DNA from: Chrysogorgia sp. JL179-B06
Lineage: Eukaryota; Cnidaria; Anthozoa; Scleralcyonacea; Chrysogorgiidae
Direction: 5' to 3'
Length of the DNA: 64,000 nt
NCBI GenBank assembly: GCA_035772405.1
Contig: JAYKKM010000193.1
Span: 2,937,501-3,001,500 of the forward strand
The notes beneath the pieces were generated by a model that had not been told where the DNA came from, ran no database searches, and saw only the letters and a program-made list of their open reading frames with translations. The position numbers and the translations under genes were made by a program. Shown in pieces: positions 52,468 to 61,033 of the stretch. Numbering within the stretch: position 1 is the first letter of the stretch; the number at the start of each line of letters is the position of its first letter.

Positions 52468-53467
52468 GTGACTTATTTAGACAGCGAATGAGATTCCGTA
52501 GTGAACAAAATTACTACACTGGGTGAATATGAAGCACTTTTAACAATGCAAATAATGTTAAATTGGTATGCGGTAAGATTACAAACCTCGCTTGGAATTA
52601 GAATGCATTTTTAATCAGGATAATCTTATCAGTAATTACAAATACTACTGTTATCCGCACTATAAGAGCCCTCACAAATTAAATTATAATTGAGATTGAT
52701 TATCATTGTATTACAAAAATATATAAAAAGTTATTCATCCAGTGCAATTGGAAAAATAACCCGTTTAAGATCCATAAAGATGATCCAATTTACGTTTCAT
52801 TCCACTTAGGCTTAATGATAACTGATTGGGGTAATTTGTCGTATATGACTCCTATCATATGGTAGAAGCCATGTATTACTAATTCAAATTTTACCTTAGT
52901 TTTTCTAGTATTATAAGAATGATTCATTTGCATAAAATAATTATCAAATGGCAGTCCTAACTATTGATTTAAGCATTTATAGACAAGCATGAAAGCGGAC
53001 TTCTCTATTAATTTATTTATCCCCGGGAATGTTTAAATTAACTAGGCTGACTTAAATGGTTAGCAGACTGCTTAGAGTTCGCATGTAACGAGGGAACTTA
53101 ACTGAGGATAAAAATCGACCACAATAAAACTGTGCATGAGCATCACAATGTGCACTACAAATGTACACCACAAAGAGATGGTCTTAAGCACAACTAGACC
53201 GTTCAAATAACATTACAAAAAGGAACATTTCAAGATGCTGCTTCGAGATGCTTTAAAATTATTACAAATTATTACATGTACACAACAAGCGTTCTTGATT
53301 GGTTAATGCTCGCGCAGGATCAGAGTACGCAACATGGAAATTCGCCTGCGTTAATTTGTTAATAAAGTTAACTGCTATTTCTCATTCGTTATTTTATTAA
53401 AGGGACACTCCACTCCCAAAACAAGTATTGCTTAAATAAATGTTCTTTGTCACCTTACGTGAGAATG

Positions 53468-53598
53468 AGTAGTAGTAAAAGGCCGATTCTAACTCACTTT
53501 TAGGGAAACCCCCTAAGTGGGCGTGGCTAAAAACTTTGGCCACGCCCACTTAGGGGGTTTCCCTAAAAGTGAGTTAGAATAGGCCTTTTACTACTACT
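53468..53598. repeat. Long hairpin, 60 bp arms
   Basis: AGTAGTAGTAAAAGGCC at 53468 with CTAACTCACTTTTAGGGAAA and CCCCCTAAGTGGGCGTGGC pairs almost perfectly with 53539-53598. Typical foldback MITE; its left flank from 53400 (AAAGGGACACTCCACTCCC) may belong to it. Confidence 0.88.
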
Positions 53599-53630
<32 letters not shown>

Positions 53631-53960
53631 CGAGGTCAAGTTTCAAGGTCAAGTTCCGAGAATTATCTCAAGAAATAATTCCAAGAATTCCTTAAAAAAG
53701 GGGCGTGGCCGAGACGTCTTGAAAAAGGGCGTGGCAGAGATACCTTAAAAAGGGGCGTGGTAGTCACGTGGTCGGCACGTGGTCGAGGTCAAGGTCAAGG
53801 TCAAGGTCGAGGTCAAGTTCCAAGAATTATTTTTGAGATAATTCCAAGAATTCCTTAAGGAGAAGGGCGTGGTCGAGATGCCTTGAAAAAGGGCGTGGCC
53901 GAGTTTTTTAAAATCAGGGTGTGGTCGAGTTAGACTCCAGGAATTATTGCGCGACGTGGT
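53598..53960. repeat. (AAGGTC)n hexamer arrays with GGGCGTGG words
   Basis: Two tracts of AAGGTC units (53599-53640 and 53786-53815) alternate with GGGCGTGGCCGAGA-like GC-rich words. Lies directly left of the virus-like cassette and may be part of its end or of the target site. Confidence 0.75.
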
Positions 53961-54054
53961 TCACGTTCTGTAGCAACGACATGCAGTCAGGCTTGGCTTG
54001 GTGGGTTCGGGTGGAGGTTAGAGTCGGACGGGTCCTGGTGGTGGTGCGTATACC

Positions 54055-55827
54055 CTATTCCGCGATGAGGTGATGCCCCAACGCCAGAGTGTTTACCTTG
54101 TCGGGTAGGATGTACCGCTTGTCGTCGTTACTACTTAGTGCTATCTTGTTGACCGTCTCTGTGTAAATTTCGTGTTTCCTACTTCTAAAAGTATTCATAC
54201 TTCTCATCTGTGTCTCTCCGGAGAACAAGCACTCTTTATAGTTTTCAAATGTTATTGATCTAGTTACAACTCCTTTCTTTATCCCCTTACATCTCCTCTG
54301 CTCTGAGTTGTTAGTCTTACATGCGTACAGCTTGGCTCTTAGACCAACAAACTCTAGGACTTGCTCTCCATTATTCTCGTCCTTGAATAGACCTACAACC
54401 TTTTTGTTCAAACCTGTCGGAATACGGGAGGGGTGGTCCTTAGAGTACTCAGAGGTGTCGAACCTCTCTCTAACGTCATTTGAGATGTCTTCGTAAAAGT
54501 CGTCGGTGTGTATCTCGTACATTAGACTGTCAGTGTCGGTGAACAATAACTTAGCAGCATCCCCATATTTAGGTTTAATGTATTCGTAGTGAAACTCGTA
54601 CATTACAGTCTTACTCAAGTCTAAGATACTCATCCCAAGGTATACGGGTTTGTAGAATTTCACTTTTGTTCTCTTCATGTGTACTGCTATTAGGTTCTCG
54701 CTAAAGATTGCGCGATGACTGTAATTTGGCTTGGAAACAAGCTTATTCATTTTCTTTTCGTTCGTCACTAACTTGATGTCTACCCTGTTCCTGATGTTTT
54801 CCATAGTTTTTCCAAACACTGAGTTGTTCATCATCTTGAAGAAATCTTTCTCGAAACTGTTCGTAGCCTTTGTTCTCAGTTGTGTGTTAAGATCTATGTA
54901 CTTCTTCATCCAAGCTCCCTCTCTGAAAGTAATCCCTCTGTGAATTTTTGTTAACTTCATTCCATATTTAAGATACATCTTAAGGTTCTTACGGTGAATA
55001 ACGTATTTGTTCTTGTTCATCAAGTTAGGGACTAGCTTTTCCACTCCGTTAATTATTAACCTCTCTGGGGCTAGAGGATAATCGTTATGAGCATCGTGAA
55101 GTTTCTCAGGGTATTCTAGGTCGACTTCTAGAATACAAGGTGTTTTCTTCCAGTTCTTTAGTTGTGCACTGTTCATCCACTTGAAATCTCCCGTAGGTAA
55201 TTTCATATTCATAGCACATCCGTAGAGGTTGTTTGCGTCAAGGTATGGTAAGTATACGCTAGGTTTGGTAGGATCGTGTTTTGCTCGTGGTTCTGACTCT
55301 GGTGTTTTTGTGTACCCCATATGTTTGTTATTGGCTTGGGCGTGTCTTTTTGTGATGGTGGAGACTCCTCCTCTGATACCTCTCTCTATCATCAACAACA
55401 TGTCAATATCGGTCAACAACTCTAGTTCTACTTTTGTTGTTTTTAGTAGTGCGTCCCATGATAGCCCTGGAGATGTGTAATACCATGCAGGGTCTAGTCC
55501 GTAATTTTTCGTACAAACAGACCTGAAGTTCTCGAACACATCCTCCAACAACAACACATCTGTCAACAGGTAGAGGTCGTGGTAATCCTTCATGGTCTTC
55601 ATTCCAAAGTTTTTCCAAACTTTTTGGGCGTGCTCATAGTCCTCGTCGCTGATGTTTGTGTCAGTCAGTTTCGAGTAGAACTCTTCTTTAGGAGGTAATT
55701 TTTCCTCTTTTAGTTTCTCTATCTGATCCACGTACTCGTATGGGTAGACACCTTTCTTGGAAACTAGCTCAAAATCTTCGTCTTTTTCGAACTGTTTTCT
55801 TGTGGATACTAACTGGTCTTTAGACAA
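54055..55827 (-). CDS. Family B DNA polymerase, C-terminal (polymerase) part
   Basis: 590 codons. Residues 86-90 (YLLTD) form Exo III, completing the proofreading site begun in the upstream frame. Polymerase motif A is YLDANNLYG (Asp 197), motif B KMMNNSVFGK (Lys 331, Asn 335, Gly 339) and motif C FTDTDSLMY (Asp 431, Asp 433); KLYACK near 499 is the last conserved box. The NLYG form of motif A and the insertions are typical of protein-primed polymerases (DNA_pol_B_2), which copy linear genomes from a terminal protein. All catalytic residues are present. The frame is offset by one relative to the N-terminal frame at 55841-57748, with the homology continuing nearly without gap, so a frameshift at about 55830-55850 splits one gene. 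Whether this is decay, assembly error or programmed shifting is open. Confidence 0.92.
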   Translation of the reverse strand: MSKDQLVSTRKQFEKDEDFELVSKKGVYPYEYVDQIEKLKEEKLPPKEEFYSKLTDTNISDEDYEHAQKVWKNFGMKTMKDYHDLYLLTDVLLLEDVFENFRSVCTKNYGLDPAWYYTSPGLSWDALLKTTKVELELLTDIDMLLMIERGIRGGVSTITKRHAQANNKHMGYTKTPESEPRAKHDPTKPSVYLPYLDANNLYGCAMNMKLPTGDFKWMNSAQLKNWKKTPCILEVDLEYPEKLHDAHNDYPLAPERLIINGVEKLVPNLMNKNKYVIHRKNLKMYLKYGMKLTKIHRGITFREGAWMKKYIDLNTQLRTKATNSFEKDFFKMMNNSVFGKTMENIRNRVDIKLVTNEKKMNKLVSKPNYSHRAIFSENLIAVHMKRTKVKFYKPVYLGMSILDLSKTVMYEFHYEYIKPKYGDAAKLLFTDTDSLMYEIHTDDFYEDISNDVRERFDTSEYSKDHPSRIPTGLNKKVVGLFKDENNGEQVLEFVGLRAKLYACKTNNSEQRRCKGIKKGVVTRSITFENYKECLFSGETQMRSMNTFRSRKHEIYTETVNKIALSSNDDKRYILPDKVNTLALGHHLIAE

Positions 55828-55840
55828 GTTCTTTGCTAGT

Positions 55841-57748
55841 CTATAAGTTCAAGTTCTTTTCTAGACTAGAAGCCATGAACTTAAAACTGTCTAAGAATCT
55901 AATTTCTCTGGTGATAGGTTTTTCTTTACCAGTCTTATCAGTGTAGTGGTCCACCACAATATTTTTACTGAAGGAGACGTATTTCTCCTCGTTACATGGA
56001 ATACAGTTTATGTCTCCACCTAGGCTTTTGATAAACAAGTGAGCGTCGTATCCAGACAAGTTGTGGAAAATAACAGGAATAAATTTTGGTAATTTGTATT
56101 TTAGATTACACGACGTGTGTGCAGCTCCTCTGAATTTTCCTGTCATGTGACAATGGTCTCTGACTATGTAGTCTTCAGGGTAGGGAGAATCTTTTTCACA
56201 AATCCAGCACTTTGTGCTATTCTCGAAAATTTCCGTCTCCTCAGAGCTTAGGTTCATTGGTATTATCACCTTGAATCTCTTGTACGCTCTGCGCGCAGCT
56301 TTCTCTATCTCTTCTACGAACGACTTGGCCAGGTCGTCTTCCTGGTTCTTCTTAGTTCTACTTACTGGCTCCTCCCAGTATAGTTTGTCATCACTACATT
56401 TTAGGTGGAAGGTCCATCCTGATGGTGTATGATGTTGGTATTTGTTGGTAAAACTACTGTTTGGTTTGTTCTCACATCCTTCAATCTTCTCGATGAACGA
56501 CTCAAAATCAGCGTAGATCACAAATGGCACGTCTTGTGTTTTGTGGTTGTTTGTGAAAGTTAGTTTGTCATCTTTACCTTTTTCCGGCATTATAGTTTTA
56601 ATACTATTAACGTCTGAACAGTATTCGTCGTGCTTTTCTAGTGACTTAGTATTCTTGAAGCTATTTAGACATCTATAACAATAGTGAATCTCGTGTTGGT
56701 GGTTGTTATTCTTACTTGACATGAGTCTACTCATGTTCTTGATCCAGACGTAATGAGATGTTGTCTCATTCTTGATGTAAAGCAAGTTAATGATGTCTCT
56801 AGAGTTTCCTTGGATAAGAAGAGGGTACACCTCACCCTCATCGTAACCAAATACGTTTATTCCTATCTTGTTATTTTTTGAAAATTTCTTAATGTCCTCT
56901 AGTGGTGTTGGAAACCTAACCTCGGTCCAATTGTAATTCGTCGAAGCTTCTTCGAGTTTCTTACTTAGTCTTTCTTGGTTTTTCTCTTCAAGTGACGTTT
57001 TAGCAACAGTTACAGACCACTTGAAACACATATCGTTCTTTTTGTTTCTAACGTTTACGATGGCTTTTTTGTGAACTAGTGCTTGTGGTGTAGGAATGTG
57101 GGAGCTCCCAGACATTGGTGTGTACTTGTCGATGTGAATGGTTAGTCTCACAACACGAAGAAGTCTCCAGTTACTTCCTCTAGTCAAGTATGTAGAGAAG
57201 CTCTCTAACATTTTCTCAACCATCTCGTTGTACGTCTCTTCAGAGTTTGTGCCAGGTAGTATAATCTTTGTGAGAGTGTGAAAGTGTGCCTCAGCTTCAA
57301 CCTCTTCGTCGTTCGCTGTGCGAACCATCACGCAATCCAGAATTAACTTGGTCTTAATTCCTTTTTTCATCTGTTTCTTCCAAAGGTCTAACACAACAAC
57401 TTTTGACTGTTCTAGGAACACCTTTGGTTCTGTGTTTGTCCCAGCGTTAATCTCAAAGTTGTTTGAGAAACCCCTAAGTGAGGTCTCACTCTTTCGTGGT
57501 ATAGTTTCTCTAAATATAGAGTCTATCTTTTCTTTGAACAAGTTGAAAGCACTTGTTGTGTGTTTCTTAATGGGTTCTGGTATGTGGTCTACGATCCACT
57601 CGTTCCATTGACTCATCTTCTTTTTGAAAGTTTTGAGAGACTCCTTGAATAAAGTCATACGCTCTCTCACACTTCTTCTTGGTGTGGGAGGTGCAGGTGT
57701 AGGTATCATTATAGGTTCTTTAAGTCCGTGTGGGATTGGTTTATCCAT
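55841..57748 (-). CDS. Family B DNA polymerase, N-terminal part with zinc finger and endonuclease VII-like module
   Basis: 635 codons. The start is a proline-rich region (KEPIMIPTPAPPTPRRSV). A Cys/His finger lies at 357-377 (CYRC...H...C). Exo I is IYADFESF with Asp 414 and Glu 416. Residues 514-548 hold CWIC, then DHCH, then GAAHTSCN, the treble-clef pattern of recombination endonuclease VII. It is inserted between Exo I and Exo II, the latter being NLSGYDAH (Asn 563, Asp 568). This arrangement is shared by many uncharacterised PolB proteins of invertebrate genomes. The frame ends 14 bp before the ATG of the polymerase frame. The start at 57748 is chosen because the family usually begins with this Met-Asp-Lys-Pro and because the next gene ends upstream. 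Confidence 0.9.
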   Translation of the reverse strand: MDKPIPHGLKEPIMIPTPAPPTPRRSVRERMTLFKESLKTFKKKMSQWNEWIVDHIPEPIKKHTTSAFNLFKEKIDSIFRETIPRKSETSLRGFSNNFEINAGTNTEPKVFLEQSKVVVLDLWKKQMKKGIKTKLILDCVMVRTANDEEVEAEAHFHTLTKIILPGTNSEETYNEMVEKMLESFSTYLTRGSNWRLLRVVRLTIHIDKYTPMSGSSHIPTPQALVHKKAIVNVRNKKNDMCFKWSVTVAKTSLEEKNQERLSKKLEEASTNYNWTEVRFPTPLEDIKKFSKNNKIGINVFGYDEGEVYPLLIQGNSRDIINLLYIKNETTSHYVWIKNMSRLMSSKNNNHQHEIHYCYRCLNSFKNTKSLEKHDEYCSDVNSIKTIMPEKGKDDKLTFTNNHKTQDVPFVIYADFESFIEKIEGCENKPNSSFTNKYQHHTPSGWTFHLKCSDDKLYWEEPVSRTKKNQEDDLAKSFVEEIEKAARRAYKRFKVIIPMNLSSEETEIFENSTKCWICEKDSPYPEDYIVRDHCHMTGKFRGAAHTSCNLKYKLPKFIPVIFHNLSGYDAHLFIKSLGGDINCIPCNEEKYVSFSKNIVVDHYTDKTGKEKPITREIRFLDSFKFMASSLEKNLNL

Positions 57749-57780
57749 TATGTTTTTAGGACGTGTCGTTTTTTTCCATC
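57749..57780 (-). promoter_or_regulatory. Region before the polymerase gene
   Basis: CCTAAAAACATA directly precedes the ATG. It is weaker than the TATA-like motif of the other genes. Confidence 0.3.
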
Positions 57781-57886
57781 CTACTTGACATGTTGTGTCT
57801 GTATACTATAGGATGTGTTTTGTTTCTTTAGACCATTTCTTAAAAAGAGTCGTTTTACAATTTACTATACTACTAGTACGATGTGA

Positions 57887-58066
57887 TCACGCTTCCAAAC
57901 TTCTCAAATGCTTTTTGGTCTTTAGGTGTTTATATTTAGAGGTCACATGGTATGGCCTATCGCATGTCTCGCACACCCATTTGTGAGTGTTCATCCACAC
58001 TTTAGTTTGCGCTCTTGCTGCTCTTAAAGCTTCTTCTTTGGTTTGGTAAATTCTAGGTCTTCCCAT
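57887..58066 (-). CDS. Small single zinc-finger protein (59 aa)
   Basis: Begins MGRPRIYQTKEEALRAARAQ at 58066, directly behind the motif TAGTATTATATA. One finger, CETC...H...H (Cys 32, Cys 35, with histidines near 46-53), followed by a basic end. Basic, probably DNA- or RNA-binding. The rest of the gap to the polymerase start (57749-57886) is non-coding. Comparable tiny Cys/His proteins occur in Polinton-like elements and iridovirus-type genomes, but no family name is assigned. Confidence 0.7.
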   Translation of the reverse strand: MGRPRIYQTKEEALRAARAQTKVWMNTHKWVCETCDRPYHVTSKYKHLKTKKHLRSLEA

Positions 58067-58709
58067 TATATAATACTATATGTTTTATTTCTCTAGACCT
58101 TTTCTGATCCACTCGTTGTAGTATGGATCTCCTCTCCCATCCCAACCTAGATCCTTGTATACTACGTTTATACAGGTTATACTCGAATCGCACCTTGACC
58201 TTACCAGGTTTGAGGTCGTTAGAACTACCTCTCAACTCTATACCTCTTCTAGAGCATATTCTTATGACATAGAAAATGTATTTCGATATATTCTTGACAA
58301 TCAGTTTGTTTCTTTTAAGAGACCATATTATCTCTACAAAATCACTGATCACTATTGGTATGTCACTCTCACTAACTAGTCCAGTCACCATTCTCTCTAA
58401 CCACTTACTGTAACTATGAGCCGATTTCTTATACATCCAAATGTTAGGTACAAAGTTTCTAACGCGTCCATAGGTAGTCTCTCCACACTTGTTACAACTG
58501 AATACACCATCTTCGATTTGGGTTCTGTGGTTACTACACTCGTAACAGTATGTGGTGTCGTTCCACTTTTTCGGTGTTGCGTCCTTACTCCCGTTCTTGA
58601 TCTCGTCTAATGTGTACCCTAACGTAGTACCACTCCACTTTTTTGACGTCTCAATCTCGTCCAACGTATACCCAGCGTAGAACATTCTCATTGTGCGTTC
58701 GTCAACCAT
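58053..58709 (-). CDS. Zinc-ribbon protein, VLTF3-like late transcription factor candidate
   Basis: 218 codons. The first 40 residues contain two copies of GYTLDEI. A zinc ribbon follows with Cys 55, Cys 58, Cys 72 and Cys 75 (CYEC...CNKC). After it come a basic-aromatic region (YKKSAHSYSKWLERM) and a helical part. In poxviruses and other large DNA viruses VLTF3 has an N-terminal zinc ribbon followed by a helical region and acts in late gene transcription; many Polinton-like elements carry a relative. The assignment is by architecture only. The last 40 residues look like a misread: another frame near 58085-58175 stays open, is richer in Trp/Gly/Tyr and stops at 58085, which would also remove the overlap with the next gene. 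A frame break near 58175 is therefore likely. Confidence 0.55.
   Translation of the reverse strand: MVDERTMRMFYAGYTLDEIETSKKWSGTTLGYTLDEIKNGSKDATPKKWNDTTYCYECSNHRTQIEDGVFSCNKCGETTYGRVRNFVPNIWMYKKSAHSYSKWLERMVTGLVSESDIPIVISDFVEIIWSLKRNKLIVKNISKYIFYVIRICSRRGIELRGSSNDLKPGKVKVRFEYNLYKRSIQGSRLGWERRSILQRVDQKRSREIKHIVLYNGKT
58067..58082 (-). promoter_or_regulatory. TATA-like start motif of the zinc-finger gene
   Basis: CATATAGTATTATATA abuts the ATG at 58066. Confidence 0.5.
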
Positions 58710-58731
58710 CTAAGTTACTATACTATATGTG
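58710..58731 (-). promoter_or_regulatory. TATA-like start motif of the VLTF3-like gene
   Basis: CACATATAGTATAGTAAC lies 4 bp before the ATG at 58709. Confidence 0.5.
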
Positions 58732-58766
58732 TATTTAGACTATAGTGTGGTAACTTAAGTGTCGCT

Positions 58767-59060
58767 CTAGAGTGCGTAATAGTTAGGTAACTTGTAATCT
58801 CTACTGAATGTCTTCCCATTGTGCTGTGTCGTCGTGATCTGTCTTAATCGATCTCGAGTGTCTGACAATAGTAGTCTCAACTCTTTGGTCTCGTTTACCT
58901 GGATAATGAGGTTCTTACATAGTACAGTCAACGCTTCGTTGTGTTTCTTCTGGTTCTCGAAAAGTATCTTCAATACGTCATGTGTATTTGTCTCCAGTGC
59001 GTCGTGTTTAAGCTTCTCGTCTGCTTCCATCGCTATCTCCTTCAAAGTTCTAGTACTCAT
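58767..59060 (-). CDS. Coiled-coil protein (97 aa), paralogue of the neighbour at 59089-59506
   Basis: Acidic and helical, with a heptad-like run from about 20 to 75 (KILFENQKKHNEALTVLCKN, then ELRLLLSDTRDRLRQI). The end QHNGKTFSRDYKLPNYY matches the neighbour's QYDGKTFSKEPELSDYY, so the two genes are duplicates. No membrane segment. Function unknown; the position among small membrane proteins suggests a structural or scaffold role, which is inference. The start at 59060 lies behind AACTATACATACAG. Confidence 0.7.
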   Translation of the reverse strand: MSTRTLKEIAMEADEKLKHDALETNTHDVLKILFENQKKHNEALTVLCKNLIIQVNETKELRLLLSDTRDRLRQITTTQHNGKTFSRDYKLPNYYAL

Positions 59061-59088
59061 AACTATAGTGCTGTATGTATAGTTATGT

Positions 59089-59506
59089 TTAGATCAATCT
59101 GTACACCAAGTACCCAACGGGTATCCCGACAGCTCCGACGAATATCATTTGGTATTCTTTCATCTCACCAGAGGGTTTATAATAGTCTGATAACTCAGGC
59201 TCTTTACTAAATGTCTTCCCATCATACTGTATCGTCAGTACTTGTCTTAGTTGATCCAGAGCGTGGTTCGTGTCATTTATGTCTGCATTAGCATCTGACA
59301 ACTGTTGTCTTAACTCCTGAACTTTATCTCTCTGACGAATCTCATTCTCGTAGAACTTTTCTTTCGCTCTTGCGAGACTCTCCAATGCTTTGTTGTGTCT
59401 CTTTATCTCTGTTTCGTAGCCTGTATGGTTTTAGCTTGCTGAATAGAAACCCAGCTCCTGCGAATGCTATGGCGTTGAACAAACCACCTGCTACCGCACT
59501 AGCCAT
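59089..59506 (-). CDS. Membrane-anchored coiled-coil protein, frame-broken
   Basis: An ORF starts at 59506 (MASAVAGGLFNAIAFAGAGF), directly behind GCGTAATATATA, and encodes a hydrophobic N-terminus. It stays open for 54 codons to a stop at 59342. The frame that continues the protein (59385-59089 from its first ATG) encodes a coiled coil, the motif QYDGKTFSKEPELSDYY and a C-terminal hydrophobic segment MIFVGAVGIPVGYLVYRLI. A one-base break near 59430 separates the two. The gene resembles its neighbour at 58767-59060 in the last third. Terminal membrane segments at both ends suggest a membrane-bound virion or assembly protein; function unknown. Confidence 0.6.
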
Positions 59507-59522
59507 TATATATTACGCTGTG
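59507..59522 (-). promoter_or_regulatory. TATA-like start motif of the membrane coiled-coil gene
   Basis: AGCGTAATATATA abuts the ATG at 59506 and fills the 16 bp gap to the upstream stop codon. Confidence 0.5.
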
Positions 59523-59756
59523 TTATTTTGAGAACGGGTCAATAGGTAAGTATTTCTTGCTCTGCGCCCACTTAACGAGTAGCGTTGAAACGCCTACAGC
59601 AGTCGCTAACTTGAGGGTGCCCTTCACTGATTCAGGAGTGCCTAACGGTTCTTTTAGTACCTTCTTCGATGCCATGGATACGGCTACGGCTCCAGCAGTC
59701 ACGAGGGCTGCGTCGTATAGCTCGTTCATCAGTTCTTTTCTATCTATTGATGCCAT
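59523..59756 (-). CDS. Small two-helix membrane protein (77 aa)
   Basis: MASIDRKELMNELYDAALVT leads into a hydrophobic segment at about 15-30 (ALVTAGAVAVSMA); a second lies at about 48-62 (LATAVGVSTLLVKWA). The end is YLPIDPFSK. Start at 59756 directly follows CGTATAATAT. No family recognised. Small paired-helix proteins of this sort sit in the structural gene blocks of adintovirus-like elements. Confidence 0.7.
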   Translation of the reverse strand: MASIDRKELMNELYDAALVTAGAVAVSMASKKVLKEPLGTPESVKGTLKLATAVGVSTLLVKWAQSKKYLPIDPFSK

Positions 59757-59773
59757 ATATTATACGATATGTT
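59757..59773 (-). promoter_or_regulatory. TATA-like start motif of the 77 aa gene
   Basis: CATATCGTATAATAT abuts the ATG at 59756; the gap to the next gene is 17 bp. Confidence 0.5.
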
Positions 59774-60073
59774 TTAATCGAGGCTGTCGAGTTTACGTGA
59801 TGGTTTTATAACAACGGTCTTAGGCTCTTCGGTAACTACTTGTTTGTCTTGTCTCATCGTGTAATACAGTGAGCTAGCGGCTATTACCACTCCTATAGTG
59901 CCTATGATGTATCCGTAGTTAAAACTATCGTCCTCACTTATCACTCTCTCTCTCATCTTCCTCTCTTTGGCTGCTTTAGATATAGCAGCCAAGCGTTTGC
60001 CTGCCTCTACTCTCTTAGGGTCTTTGACCTTTGTTGTCGACGTTATAATGGGTACGGACTCGTTGTCAGTCAT
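59774..60073 (-). CDS. Single-span membrane protein (99 aa)
   Basis: A basic helical N-terminal half (RVEAGKRLAAISKAAKERKM) precedes one membrane segment at about 52-70 (YGYIIGTIGVVIAASSLYY) and a short charged tail. No signal peptide. Start at 60073 behind GTATGGTATAG. Family not recognised; the KRLAAISKAAKERK word is lysine-rich and might bind nucleic acid. Confidence 0.7.
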   Translation of the reverse strand: MTDNESVPIITSTTKVKDPKRVEAGKRLAAISKAAKERKMRERVISEDDSFNYGYIIGTIGVVIAASSLYYTMRQDKQVVTEEPKTVVIKPSRKLDSLD

Positions 60074-60154
60074 CTATACCATACGTGATATCTCGTCACA
60101 GACCATCTCACAGTCATCTCGCAGATCATCTAACAGGTCGTCTAACAGGTCGTC
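60074..60154 (-). promoter_or_regulatory. Intergenic region with CAGGTCGTCTAA repeats and TATA-like motif
   Basis: Between two genes: five or six related 10-12 bp words (CTAACAGGTCGT, CTCACAGATAGA, CTCGCAGATCAT), and GGTATAG directly before the ATG at 60073. Confidence 0.45.
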
Positions 60155-60961
60155 TCACAGATAGAGTATTATGTGAGAGTATCTTTGGTGATTAGACAGT
60201 GTGGTTTCACTCTTAAATCTTCTATTACAATACTCACACAGAACCCTGGAGTCTCTCATATATGTCTCTATGAAATGTATTATCTCATGTTCGTCTGAGG
60301 ATAATAATGTGTTGTACCCTTGTGATCTTAGTCTTCTTAATACCCTCATCTGGTTATTCCTAATAACCCCATCACCTTTCGGTGTTTTGAGCTCTATAGC
60401 AAATCCATTGTATCTCTTGTGTAGTTGCGGAACTATCAAATCTGGTTGTCCGCCACTGTAACCCTTCTTCCATCCGTCTATTCTTTTAGTAGATGTGTCT
60501 TGGTACTCTCCCAACCCTGGGATGACTATTGTTGGATGATACTCCCTAATATATTTAACTATATTATAATGCAAGTCTGTCTCGTTCATTATTGATAACT
60601 GGTTGCATTGTGTGTACTGACCCGTCTTTCTAATAGACGGTAGGACTTCTGTGAATACCCATTTTTGAAACTTCTTGGCTGACTCAAGTTTCGACGAGAA
60701 GACTAGAGAGTAAACTCCTGGCTCCGATATGAGTATCATGTTTGGTTGCAAATTTAAAGGGGGGCGTGATTCGCGCCCCCCTTCAAACACGTCTCGTTTG
60801 ACCTTATATATATCGTCAACGTGTACACTGATAGCCCACTTCGCGTTTTTATACCCTAGTGCCTTAGCGACTTCTTTTCCATGGAACCATATGTTGTCTC
60901 CATCTCTAATAGTCGTGACTGAATTGTTCTCAAAACTGAAATTTTTGACAAGGCTCGTCAT
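60155..60961 (-). CDS. BRO-N / PD-(D/E)xK nuclease / C2H2 zinc-finger fusion protein
   Basis: 268 codons in three modules. Residues 1-115 are a BRO-N domain (IWFHGKEVAKALGYKNAKWA, then EPGVYSLVFSSKLESAKKFQ and WVFTEVLPSIRKTGQY), the DNA-binding fold of baculovirus BRO proteins. Residues 120-235 are a nuclease of VRR-NUC type: GGQPDLIVP (Asp 174) and FAIELKTPKG (Glu 190, Lys 192) with a following NNQMRVLRRL helix, so the PD-(D/E)xK core is complete. Residues 240-263 are a C2H2 finger (Cys 242, Cys 245, His 258, His 263). It is probably a sequence-directed endonuclease used in genome processing or spread. The start directly follows GTATTATAT. The combination in one chain is unusual. Confidence 0.85.
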   Translation of the reverse strand: MTSLVKNFSFENNSVTTIRDGDNIWFHGKEVAKALGYKNAKWAISVHVDDIYKVKRDVFEGGRESRPPLNLQPNMILISEPGVYSLVFSSKLESAKKFQKWVFTEVLPSIRKTGQYTQCNQLSIMNETDLHYNIVKYIREYHPTIVIPGLGEYQDTSTKRIDGWKKGYSGGQPDLIVPQLHKRYNGFAIELKTPKGDGVIRNNQMRVLRRLRSQGYNTLLSSDEHEIIHFIETYMRDSRVLCEYCNRRFKSETTLSNHQRYSHIILYL

Positions 60962-60990
60962 ATATAATACACTGTGTGTAATATTATAAG
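60962..60990 (-). promoter_or_regulatory. TATA-like start motif of the BRO-N gene
   Basis: TTATAATATTACACACAG then TGTATTATAT directly before the ATG at 60961. Confidence 0.5.
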
Positions 60991-61033
60991 TGACTCTGAG
61001 GTCCCGTTCTGGGACCTCAGTTATCGTCGTCTT

